From DATEGZ01 sp035519535 (GTDB lineage: Bacteria > Acidobacteriota > Vicinamibacteria > Vicinamibacterales > SCN-69-37), in contig DATIWF010000029.1 in assembly GCA_035519535.1 (NCBI GenBank), positions 1 to 64,000 of the forward strand: a DNA stretch of 64,000 nt, given 5' to 3'. Under the pieces are notes generated by a model that worked only from the letters and a program-made list of their open reading frames with translations, was not told the origin of the DNA and did no database searches. The stretch's first letter is position 1. Every line of letters begins with the position of its first letter. Of this stretch, positions 43,981 through 51,728 are shown one piece after another. Both the position numbers and the translations under genes were made by a program.

Positions 43981-44021
43981 GGTTGGCTTGGCCAGCGGGC
44001 CGAGGAGCTCGCTGTCGAGTG

Positions 44022-46976
44022 ATGTCCGAATCCACGTCGGTTCCCGTTGTGCCGTCGGGCGCCACCCTGGTGGTCCGCGGCGCGCGCACGCACAACCTGA
44101 AGGGCGTCGACCTGACGCTCCCGCACCGGCAGCTCATCGTCTTCACGGGCGTGAGCGGGTCGGGCAAGTCGTCGCTGGCCTTCGACACGATCTACGCCGA
44201 GGGGCAGCGCCGCTACGTCGAGTCGCTGTCCGCCTACGCGCGGCAGTTCCTGGAGCGGATGGAGAAGCCGGACGTGGACGGGATCGACGGCATCGCGCCG
44301 GCGATTGCGATCCGCCAGAAGAACAGTGTCCGCAACCCACGCTCGACGGTGGGCACGACGACAGAAATCCACGATTATCTGCGGCTGTTGTGGGCGCGGG
44401 TGGGCCGGACGATCTGCCGGCAATGCGGGAAGCCGGTCGAGCGCGAGTCACCCGACCTGGTCGCGACCGAACTGCTCAAGCTGCCCGCGGGCGCCAGGCT
44501 GCTCGTGGGCTTCGACCATCCCCTGGTGACGGCGCCGGGGATCTTCGCGCCGGCCGACATCGACGGGGACGGGGAGGCCGAGGACACGGCCGGCGACGAC
44601 CTGCCGTTCGACGCGGGCACGGGACGGAACGGCGCGAACGGCGGGCCAGCCCAGGAGGATCCGCTGACGTCGGCGCTCGGCACGCTCCGCAAGCGTGGTT
44701 TTGGCCGGCTGCTCGTCGACGGGCGCGTCGTGGCGATTGAGGAGGCGGCAGGCAAGCCCAACGGGCTGCGAGGCGCCGCCTCGCTCGCGGTGATTGTGGA
44801 TCGCTTGAAGGTCGCGCCCGACGTGCGGTCGCGGCTGACGGACTCGATCGAGACGGCGTTCCGCGACGGCGACGGCGCGGCATTTGCGGTGGAAGTGGAC
44901 GAGGCCGGGGCGCCGACCGCAACGCACCGCTTCAGCGAGCGGTTCGAATGCCGCACGTGCGGGATTGCCTACGAGGTGCCGCAGCCGCGCCTGTTTTCGT
45001 TCAACAATCCATTCGGCGCGTGCCCGACCTGCCACGGTTTCGGCAACATCATCGAGCTGGACCTCGCGCTGGTCGTGCCCGATCCGACGCGATCGATCAA
45101 CGGCGGCGCGATCGAGCCGTGGACGAAACCGCACTACCGCAGCTGCCTGGTCCAGCTCAAGCGGGCCGCGAAGGCCGCGAACCTGCGGCTCGACGCGCCG
45201 TGGCGCGACCTGACCGATGCCGAGCGTCAGTTCGTGATCGAAGGCGACGGCGAGTACGAAGGCGTCAAGGGTTTCTTCCGACGGCTCGAGCGCAAGAAGT
45301 ACAAGGTGCACGTCCGGGTGTTCCTCAGCCGGTATCGCGGCTACCTCGTCTGCCACGACTGCGGCGGCACGCGGCTGCGGCGGGAGGCGCGCGACGTGCG
45401 CGTGGGCGATCGAACCATCGACGCCGCCTGCGCGCTCACCGTGAAGGACGCCGCCGCGTTCTTCGACGGCCTGCGCCTGTCCGAGAAGGAGGCGGTCGTG
45501 GCCGGCACGGTCCTGCGCGAGATCCGGCGGCGGCTCGGCTTCCTCACCGATGTCGGCCTCGACTACCTGACGCTCGATCGGCTGTCGTCGACGCTCTCCG
45601 GCGGCGAATCGCAGCGCATCAACCTGGCGACGTCGCTGGGGTCGGCGCTCGTCGACACGCTCTACGTCCTCGACGAACCGTCGATCGGCCTGCACCCGCG
45701 CGACAACGAGCGCCTGATCACGATCCTCAAGCAGCTCCGCGACCAGGGCAACACCGTGCTCGTCGTCGAACACGACGCGGACATGATCCGCGTCGCGGAC
45801 CAGATTGTCGATCTGGGCCTGGGCGCCGGCGAGCAGGGCGGGCGCGTGATCTACTCCGGCCCGGTGAGCGGCCTGCTGCAGGACGGCCGGTCGCTGACGG
45901 CGAAGTACATGCGCGACGAGCTCGCGATTCCGGTGCCGGCGACGCGCCGGCGGCCGGGCGTGCAGCACCTGAAGGTGTACGGGGCGAGCGAGCACAACCT
46001 CAAGGACATCGACGTCGACATTCCGCTGGGCCTGCTCACCGGCGTCACCGGCGTGAGCGGCTCGGGCAAGTCGACGCTCGTGCACGACGTGATCTATGCG
46101 GCGATCAAGCGCGCGAAGGGCGACTGGGACCGGCGCGTCGGCTCGCACCGCAGGCTCGAGGGCGCGGAGTTCATCAGCGACGCCGTGCTCGTCGATCAGC
46201 AGCCGATCGGCCGCACGCCGCGCTCGAATCCCGTGACGTACCTCAAGGCCTTCGATCCGATCCGCGAGCTCTTCGCGTCGACGAAGGACGCGCGCGCGAA
46301 GGGCCTCACGGCGAGCCACTTCTCGTTCAACGTCCCCGGCGGCCGCTGCGAGGCATGCGAAGGCGAGGGGGTCGTCCGCGTCGAGATGCAGTTCCTGGCG
46401 GACGTCTTCGTGCCGTGCGACCAGTGCGACGGCAAGCGCTTCCGCCCGCAGGTGCTCGAGGTCCGCTACAAGGGCCGCAACATCGACCAGGTGCTCGACC
46501 TGACCGTGCGCGAGGCGCTCACGTTCTTCGGCGGATCGCCGAAGGTCGTGCGGCGCCTGCAGGTCCTCGACGAGATCGGCCTCGGCTACCTCCGGCTCGG
46601 CCAGCCGGCGACGACGCTCTCGGGCGGCGAGGCGCAGCGAATCAAGATCGCGTCGCATCTGGGCGCGCAGGGCGGCGAGCGCATGCTCTACGTGCTCGAC
46701 GAGCCCACGACCGGCCTCCACTTCGACGACATCGTGAAACTCGTCGCGGCGCTCAAGAAGCTCCTGCACGCGGGGCACAGCCTGGTGGTGATCGAGCACA
46801 ATCTCGACGTGCTCAAGACCGCGGACTGGATCATCGACCTCGGGCCCGAGGGCGGCGAGGCCGGCGGCCACGTGGTGGCGACCGGGACGCCCGAGCAGAT
46901 CGCGAAGACGGCCGCGTCCTACACGGGCCAGCACCTGCAGCGCGTGCTCGCCGCGGCGCGGGCCCACGGTCAGTAG
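44022..46976 (+). CDS. uvrA: UvrA, excinuclease ABC subunit A
   Basis: A 984-residue DNA damage sensor of nucleotide excision repair, somewhat longer than the usual 940-950. Both ATPase modules are intact: Walker A GVSGSGKSS (43-51) and a second GVSGSGKST (about 677), and signatures LSGGESQR (about 526) and LSGGEAQR (about 865). Zinc modules CRTCG...CPTCHG and CEACEGEG...CDQCDG are present. An extra acidic, disordered-looking loop (about 160-222, containing DIDGDGEAEDTAGDD) accounts for the length. I take the ATG at 44022 with GAGGAG upstream. An alkyladenine glycosylase gene follows after 6 bp. Confidence 0.96.
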   Translation: MSESTSVPVVPSGATLVVRGARTHNLKGVDLTLPHRQLIVFTGVSGSGKSSLAFDTIYAEGQRRYVESLSAYARQFLERMEKPDVDGIDGIAPAIAIRQKNSVRNPRSTVGTTTEIHDYLRLLWARVGRTICRQCGKPVERESPDLVATELLKLPAGARLLVGFDHPLVTAPGIFAPADIDGDGEAEDTAGDDLPFDAGTGRNGANGGPAQEDPLTSALGTLRKRGFGRLLVDGRVVAIEEAAGKPNGLRGAASLAVIVDRLKVAPDVRSRLTDSIETAFRDGDGAAFAVEVDEAGAPTATHRFSERFECRTCGIAYEVPQPRLFSFNNPFGACPTCHGFGNIIELDLALVVPDPTRSINGGAIEPWTKPHYRSCLVQLKRAAKAANLRLDAPWRDLTDAERQFVIEGDGEYEGVKGFFRRLERKKYKVHVRVFLSRYRGYLVCHDCGGTRLRREARDVRVGDRTIDAACALTVKDAAAFFDGLRLSEKEAVVAGTVLREIRRRLGFLTDVGLDYLTLDRLSSTLSGGESQRINLATSLGSALVDTLYVLDEPSIGLHPRDNERLITILKQLRDQGNTVLVVEHDADMIRVADQIVDLGLGAGEQGGRVIYSGPVSGLLQDGRSLTAKYMRDELAIPVPATRRRPGVQHLKVYGASEHNLKDIDVDIPLGLLTGVTGVSGSGKSTLVHDVIYAAIKRAKGDWDRRVGSHRRLEGAEFISDAVLVDQQPIGRTPRSNPVTYLKAFDPIRELFASTKDARAKGLTASHFSFNVPGGRCEACEGEGVVRVEMQFLADVFVPCDQCDGKRFRPQVLEVRYKGRNIDQVLDLTVREALTFFGGSPKVVRRLQVLDEIGLGYLRLGQPATTLSGGEAQRIKIASHLGAQGGERMLYVLDEPTTGLHFDDIVKLVAALKKLLHAGHSLVVIEHNLDVLKTADWIIDLGPEGGEAGGHVVATGTPEQIAKTAASYTGQHLQRVLAAARAHGQ

Positions 46977-46982
46977 CCCGGC

Positions 46983-47624
46983 ATGGTCCTGCCGCGCGCG
47001 TTCTACGACCGGCCCACACTCGACGTCCTCGAGGATCTGATTGGGAAGATCCTCGTGCACGAACGCCGGGGCTCGCGCGTGTCGGGCGTGATCGTCGAAG
47101 CCGAGGCGTATGTCGGCGAGGACGACCCGGCCTGCCACGCCGCGCCGGGTCCAACCAGGCGGAACGCGCCCCTGTACGGTCCGCCCGGGCACGCCTACGT
47201 GTACTTCAACTACGGCATGCACTATCTGGTGAACGCCGTGACCGAGGCGGAAGGGTCGCCCGCAGCCGTGCTCATCCGCGCGCTCGAGCCGCGCGAGGGC
47301 GCGGGTCTGATGCGGCGCCGCCGCGCCCGGACGAGCGGACGGCCGGCGTCGTCAATTGCCGCGACGGACTTGTGCCGCGGGCCGGGCAACCTCACGGCCG
47401 CGCTCGGCATCACCCTGGCGCAGAATCGGCTCGATCTCACGTCGGGATCCCTAACGATTCAGGACGAGGGCGTGACGCCGGGCCCGCTGGCCTGGTCGCC
47501 GCGCGTCGGGATTCGCGTGGGGGTTTCGCGCAAGTGGCGCTGCTACTGGGCGGGTCACCCGAGCGTGTCGGGGGCTTCGCGCACAAACCTCGGATCAAGC
47601 GAGACGTTCAGAGCCAGAAGTTAG
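46983..47624 (+). CDS. 3-methyladenine DNA glycosylase (AAG/MPG family)
   Basis: A 213-residue base excision repair enzyme. The catalytic Glu and surroundings VEAEAYVGEDDPACHA and the pocket residues GPPGHAYVYFNYGMHY are visible, as are LIRALEPREG and CRGPGNLTAALGI. It removes alkylated purines from DNA. It lies 6 bp after uvrA, a DNA repair pair. The last 15 or so residues, after the normal core ending near GHPSVSG, are read from spacer repeat sequence (the stop TAG is inside an AGAAGTTAGAAGTT array), so the C-terminal tail is probably not conserved. Confidence 0.93.
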   Translation: MVLPRAFYDRPTLDVLEDLIGKILVHERRGSRVSGVIVEAEAYVGEDDPACHAAPGPTRRNAPLYGPPGHAYVYFNYGMHYLVNAVTEAEGSPAAVLIRALEPREGAGLMRRRRARTSGRPASSIAATDLCRGPGNLTAALGITLAQNRLDLTSGSLTIQDEGVTPGPLAWSPRVGIRVGVSRKWRCYWAGHPSVSGASRTNLGSSETFRARS

Positions 47625-47633
47625 AAGTTCGGA
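47612..47633. repeat. AGAAGTT repeat forming the end of the glycosylase gene
   Basis: AGCCAGAAGTTAGAAGTT occurs here and as its near-complement (CTTCTGGCTTCCAACTTCT) at 49952-49970. The glycosylase stop codon TAG lies inside it. Confidence 0.5.
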
Positions 47634-47653
47634 GCGTCCGGCATCCGGTTTTG

Positions 47654-48790
47654 TTACCGTCTGGCTGCCGCCGTCATCTTCTCGACCGGCACGTTGAACG
47701 TCAGCCGGCGGGCGCCCCGAATCACGTCGACCTTGATCGTGGACCCGACCTTCGCATCCAGAATGATGCGCTGGACCTGCTGCGCGTCGCTGACGTCCTG
47801 GTCGTTCACCCGGGTGATGATGTCGTCGAGCTGCAGTCCGGCGCGGTACGCGGAGGAGTTCTGGTACATGTTCCAGATGACGACGCCCTTGAGGCGGCCG
47901 TAGCCGGCGCGCTCGGCCCGATCGGGGTCGACATTGCGAAGCGTCACGAGGCCGATGGTGCCGCGCATGACCTCGCCGTGCTGAATCAGCTCCTCCATCA
48001 GCGGCCGCGCGAGGTTGGCGGGAATCGCGAAGCCGAGGCCCTGGTAGCCGCCGGTCTCGCTGTAGATCATCGTGTTGATGCCGACGAGCTCGCCGCGCGC
48101 GTTGATGAGCGCGCCGCCCGAGTTGCCGGGATTGATCGCCGCGTCCGTCTGAATCATGTCGGTGTAACTGGCCAGCTGCGGATCGTGGCGGTTGACGGCC
48201 GAGACAATGCCCAGCGTGACCGTCTGGCTGAAGGCGAACGGATTGCCGATCGCCAGCACCCACTCGGCCACGCGCAGCTTCGAGGAATCGCCCCAGGGGA
48301 TCGTGGCCAGATTCTGCGCGTCCACCTTCACGACCGCCAGATCCGACGTCGCGTCGATCCCGACGAGCGTGGCCGGCAGCTCCCGGTTGTCCGGCAGCGT
48401 CACCTTGATCGACGCGCGCGCGTTGCCGATGACGTGGCTGTTCGTGAGGACGTAGCCGTCCGTCGAGACGATGACGCCGGAGCCGAGGCTCGTCTCCTGC
48501 CGCACGGCGTCCCGGCCGTAGAACATCTGAAAGAACGGATCGGCGACGGTCTGGGTCGAGGTCGACGAGATGTTGACCGACGCCTTGACCGCGCGCTCGG
48601 CGACGTCGGACAAATCGGGCAGCGTGCCGGCGGCCGGAAGGCTGGCGGGTCGCGCCTGCGGCGTCGGCGCCGCGGCGGGCGCGGCCACGATGGTCGAGGT
48701 CGCTGGCGATGGGAGGCGGCCGGCGACGATCGAGCCGACGAGAAAGCCAGCGAGAGCGAGCAGCACGCCTGCGAAGAAGTAGCGCTTCAT
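47654..48790 (-). CDS. HtrA/DegP-type serine protease with PDZ domain
   Basis: A 378-residue membrane-anchored or periplasmic protease. A hydrophobic N-terminus (1-24) is followed by an Ala/Pro linker, then a trypsin-like domain with His119 (TNSHVIG), Asp150 (ATSDLAVVKV) and Ser224 (GNSGGALIN), and one PDZ domain at the C-terminus (about 265-365, YGRLKGVVIWNM and GLQLDDIITRVN). It degrades misfolded envelope proteins. It starts at ATG 48790, 22 nt after an Hsp20 gene, so the two form a stress operon. The ATG lacks a clear Shine-Dalgarno. Confidence 0.93.
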   Translation of the reverse strand: MKRYFFAGVLLALAGFLVGSIVAGRLPSPATSTIVAAPAAAPTPQARPASLPAAGTLPDLSDVAERAVKASVNISSTSTQTVADPFFQMFYGRDAVRQETSLGSGVIVSTDGYVLTNSHVIGNARASIKVTLPDNRELPATLVGIDATSDLAVVKVDAQNLATIPWGDSSKLRVAEWVLAIGNPFAFSQTVTLGIVSAVNRHDPQLASYTDMIQTDAAINPGNSGGALINARGELVGINTMIYSETGGYQGLGFAIPANLARPLMEELIQHGEVMRGTIGLVTLRNVDPDRAERAGYGRLKGVVIWNMYQNSSAYRAGLQLDDIITRVNDQDVSDAQQVQRIILDAKVGSTIKVDVIRGARRLTFNVPVEKMTAAARR

Positions 48791-48812
48791 GATTGGTTGG
48801 ACGACGACCGCG

Positions 48813-49208
48813 TCAAGTGACGGGAACCCGCCGGCCGTCCGGTCCAGCGATCTTGGGCACGATCACCGTGAGCACACCGTCCACGAGATCGGCAGTGATG
48901 GCGTCCCCTTGCACGGGCTGCGTGAACCGGAAGGACCGTGAGAATTGGCCTTGGCCGCGCTCGAGCTGCTGATACCGCTCGGGACAGCACCCGAGGCCCG
49001 GGCGCTGCCCGCGGATCGTCAGCGCGCCATCGTCGAAGTCGAGATGGACCTCGTCGCGGCTGAGTCCGGGCAACTCAACGGTCACCACGTAGCGGTCCGT
49101 CCACTCGGCCAGGTCGACCGGCGGGACCCACCCGGGTGTCGCGCGTCCGAAGAGACTCTCGAGTCGCTCCTGCATGGTCAGCAGGTCGCGCATCGGATCC
49201 CAGGGCAT
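48813..49208 (-). CDS. Small heat shock protein, Hsp20/alpha-crystallin family
   Basis: A 131-residue chaperone. The alpha-crystallin domain runs from about 30 to 122: WVPPVDLAEWTDRYVVTVELPGLSRDEVHLDF and GALTIRGQR. The usual C-terminal I-x-I/V element may be represented by VIVPKI. It binds unfolding proteins to prevent aggregation. The ATG at 49208 has GGAAGG upstream; the frame is open another 100 bp, but the leading part lacks conservation. It is followed by htrA (22 nt), so the two respond to stress together, and it is divergent from efp. Confidence 0.93.
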   Translation of the reverse strand: MPWDPMRDLLTMQERLESLFGRATPGWVPPVDLAEWTDRYVVTVELPGLSRDEVHLDFDDGALTIRGQRPGLGCCPERYQQLERGQGQFSRSFRFTQPVQGDAITADLVDGVLTVIVPKIAGPDGRRVPVT

Positions 49209-49304
49209 ACCTTCCGATAGTAGCGCACTCCCCGGGGGGCTGGCTCCCGGGCGCGGCCGGTGCAACCGGGGTCGGGAGAGGTCGACCCGGCTCGCAAGCG
49301 GTGC

Positions 49305-49310
49305 TAACAT
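49305..49310 (+). promoter_or_regulatory. -10 box (TAACAT) of efp
   Basis: TAACAT ends 34 nt before the efp ATG at 49345. The leader contains GTGAGAGCC. Confidence 0.4.
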
Positions 49311-49344
49311 AAAGAGTTCTTGTTCGTGTGAGAGCCCTGGCCTT

Positions 49345-49908
49345 ATGTATTCGATTCAAGCGACCCGCCTGCGGAAGGGCAATCTGATCAAGCTCGACTC
49401 GGACCTGTTCCGGGTCATCGACCTGTACCACATCACGCCGGGCAACAAGCGCGGGCACGTGCAGTGCAAGCTGCGGGATATCCGCAGCGGCCGACTCATC
49501 GACCACAAGTTCCGCTCCGAAGACGACGTGGAGCGGGCGACGCTCGACGAGCACGAGATGCAGTTCCTCTACCGGGACGGCGACCTGTACCACTTCATGA
49601 ACACCGAGAACTACGAGCAGGTCCATCTCTCGCACGAGATCCTCGGCGACAGCGCGCTGTACCTGCTGCCCGAGAGCACCATCAACATAGAGTTCTACGA
49701 GACCGAGCCCGTGGGCATCCATCTGCCGCTGACGGTCGATCTGAAGGTGGCCGACACGGTCCCGGGCATCAAGGGCGCGACGGCCGCGGCCCAGGTGAAG
49801 CCGGCCACGCTCGAGACCGGCCTCGTGGTGAGCGTTCCGGCCTTCGTCAACACCGGCGACGTCGTGCGGATCAACACGGAGACGGGGGAATATCTGTCGA
49901 GAGTGTAG
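49345..49908 (+). CDS. efp: Elongation factor P with Asn at the tip position 34
   Basis: A 187-residue translation factor that relieves stalls at polyproline. Its three beta domains are complete, from KGNLIKLDSDLFRVIDLYH to the end TGEYLSRV. The domain-I loop reads TPGNKRGHV: aligned to the E. coli protein (PGKGQAF, Lys34) the tip residue is Asn34, so the usual beta-lysylation or rhamnosylation target is absent; Lys35 and Arg36 follow. A TAACAT box precedes the gene. The stop is followed at once by a GGCAGAA array. It is divergent from the stress operon. Confidence 0.95.
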   Translation: MYSIQATRLRKGNLIKLDSDLFRVIDLYHITPGNKRGHVQCKLRDIRSGRLIDHKFRSEDDVERATLDEHEMQFLYRDGDLYHFMNTENYEQVHLSHEILGDSALYLLPESTINIEFYETEPVGIHLPLTVDLKVADTVPGIKGATAAAQVKPATLETGLVVSVPAFVNTGDVVRINTETGEYLSRV

Positions 49909-49976
49909 GGCAGAAGGCAGAAGGCAGAGGGCAGAAGGCCGCTACGTCTCACTTCTGGCTTCCAACTTCTCACGCG
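49909..49976. repeat. Heptamer array (GGCAGAA) with inverted partner
   Basis: Four units (GGCAGAA, GGCAGAA, GGCAGAG, GGCAGAA; 49909-49936) follow directly on the efp TAG. A near-complementary segment with TTCTGGCTTCC and AACTTCT (49952-49970) follows, giving an inverted arrangement before tdk. Confidence 0.75.
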
Positions 49977-49993
49977 TCGCGTCCTTAAGCTTC

Positions 49994-50572
49994 ATGGAAC
50001 ACCACTACACGCCCAAGCCGGGCTGGATCGAAGTCATCACGGGCAGCATGTTCAGCGGCAAGAGCGAGGAGCTGATCCGGCGGCTGCGCCGCGCGCAGAT
50101 CGCGCGCCAGCGGGTGCAGATCTTCAAGCCCGCGATCGACAACCGGTACAGCAACGACGAGATCGTCTCGCACAGCGAGATGAAGATTCCGTCGGTCAAC
50201 GTCGCGACCTCCGCGGACCTGCTGGCGAGGGTGCTGCGGGACACGGAAGTCGTCGGGATCGACGAGGGGCAGTTCTTCGACGCCGAGCTGCCCGCGGTCT
50301 GCACGCTCCTGGCCAATCAGGGGCAGCGCGTCATCGTCGCGGGCCTGGACCAGGATTATCTCGGCAAGCCCTTCGAGCCGATGCCGCAGCTGCTGGCGAT
50401 TGCCGAGTACATCACCAAGACGCTGGCGATCTGCATGGTGTGCGGCGGGCCGGCCAATCACACCCAGCGGCTGGTGGCCTCGAAGGAGCGGGTGCTCGTC
50501 GGCGCCTCAGGCACGTACGAGGCGCGCTGCCGGCACTGTTTCGATCCAACGCTCTCCATCGATAATCGGTAA
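49994..50572 (+). CDS. tdk: Thymidine kinase (type II)
   Basis: A 192-residue nucleoside kinase. P-loop GSMFSGKS (17-24), the lid with FKPAIDNRY, the DEGQFF acidic motif, and a zinc site formed by CMVCGG and CRHC near the C-terminus are visible. It phosphorylates salvaged thymidine. The ATG at 49994 lies after a heptamer repeat. The last residues (SIDNR and stop) are encoded by the first heptamers (AATCGGTAA) of the spacer element at 50557, so the end of the protein has probably been formed by the repeat. Confidence 0.95.
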   Translation: MEHHYTPKPGWIEVITGSMFSGKSEELIRRLRRAQIARQRVQIFKPAIDNRYSNDEIVSHSEMKIPSVNVATSADLLARVLRDTEVVGIDEGQFFDAELPAVCTLLANQGQRVIVAGLDQDYLGKPFEPMPQLLAIAEYITKTLAICMVCGGPANHTQRLVASKERVLVGASGTYEARCRHCFDPTLSIDNR

Positions 50573-50901
50573 TCGGCAATCGGACAATCGAAGAGCATCG
50601 ATGAAGGGCTATCGCCATCGATGATCGAGCATCGCAACCCATCGTGTGATCGTCGATCGATGCCGGTGGTCGATCATCGATGGCAAGGGTCGATCATCGA
50701 TACCGATGGTCGTTCATCGATGGCAATGGTCGATCATCGATACCGATGGTCGTTCACCGATGGCGATGGTCGATCATCGATGGCGATGATCGTTCATCGA
50801 TGGCGATGGTCGTTCATCGATGTCGATGGTCGTTCATCGATGTCGATGATCGATCAGCGTTGCCCTTCGATTGCCCGATTGCCGATTGCCGATCATCGAT
50901 G
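50557..50901. repeat. CATCGATG 20-bp tandem array with 40-bp inverted heptamer ends, copy B
   Basis: Nine 20-bp units of the form GGTCGWTCATCGATRNCGAT occupy 50668-50847. They lie between 40-bp inverted arms (50557-50596 and 50862-50901; 36 of 40 positions pair) made of AATCGGN 7-mers ending AATCGAAGRGC. The arms run into both flanking convergent genes and contain both stop codons. The spacer has no other gene. A shorter relative lies at 15104-15290. Confidence 0.85.
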
Positions 50902-51675
50902 AGAAGCGGCGATCCACTGAATGAGGCCCTGGCCGCCGACGGCCATGGGATCGCCGAGCCAGTCGGGCGGGGTGAGCCAGACGAAGGCAAGAATCACGGC
51001 CACCCAGACGTCGTACGCGAGCGTGGCGCGCTCGTCGGTCCAGTAGAACGCTCGCACGAAGAGGCCGGCGAGGCCGCGCGGCTGCGGCTGCGGCCGGCGG
51101 TTCAGCTCGAGATAGGTGTAGTAGATGCGATCGACGACGGTCACGACCGAGAGGACGCCGATCACCCACATGACGGCGGCCATGCGGTTGGTGAAGGCGC
51201 CGATCATGAAGAGCACGATCCGCTCGGGACGCTCCATGAACCCGACCTTGCATTTTGGCAGGAGCGATTCCGCCCGCGCGCGCGTGTAGCTCGTCATCGT
51301 CGCGAACACCATCGCGATCGACGTGATGAGGACGTAGTCCGTCCGGCCGAGCGACGAGTAGAGGCAGATCAAGCCGACCGAGAGCGCGAGATCGGAAAAG
51401 CGGTCGATGACCGAGTCCCAGAAGCCGCCGAAGCTGCTGATCTTGCCGGTCTCGGTCGCGACCTTGCCGTCGATGAAATCGAAGATGTTCGCGACGACCA
51501 TGATGACGCCGGCGGTGAGGAAGCTGCCCATCGAGAGCGCCCAGCCCGCCGCGATGTTGATGAGGACGCCGGTGAACGTGAGAAGATTCGGATGGATCCG
51601 GAGGCGCACGCACGCGGCGATGATGAGCCGCAGTGGGTAGTTGAATACCTGGCCGATGAAGCCCGTGAAGGTCAC
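50893..51675 (-). CDS. CDP-alcohol phosphatidyltransferase family protein
   Basis: A 260-residue membrane enzyme of phospholipid synthesis. The signature DFIDGKVATETGKISSFGGFWDSVID, given here in parts, has Asp66, Asp69, Gly70, Ala73, Gly83, Asp87 and Asp91 in the family spacing, except that the Arg normally after Ala is Thr74. About six hydrophobic helices follow. It would join a CDP-activated lipid to an alcohol (glycerol phosphate, serine or inositol); the product is unknown. It starts at GTG 51675, divergent from uvrC. Its C-terminal residues (SHR) and stop lie in the right arm of the spacer element. Confidence 0.88.
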   Translation of the reverse strand: MTFTGFIGQVFNYPLRLIIAACVRLRIHPNLLTFTGVLINIAAGWALSMGSFLTAGVIMVVANIFDFIDGKVATETGKISSFGGFWDSVIDRFSDLALSVGLICLYSSLGRTDYVLITSIAMVFATMTSYTRARAESLLPKCKVGFMERPERIVLFMIGAFTNRMAAVMWVIGVLSVVTVVDRIYYTYLELNRRPQPQPRGLAGLFVRAFYWTDERATLAYDVWVAVILAFVWLTPPDWLGDPMAVGGQGLIQWIAASHR

Positions 51676-51728
51676 AGGGGTCGGTGTCTGACTGCCGGCT
51701 CGCGCAAAACTGGTCCGGATAGTAGCCC

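Noticed and set aside
50668..50847. CRISPR array
   Set aside because: The 20-bp units are contiguous without unique spacers, and no cas gene is in the window.
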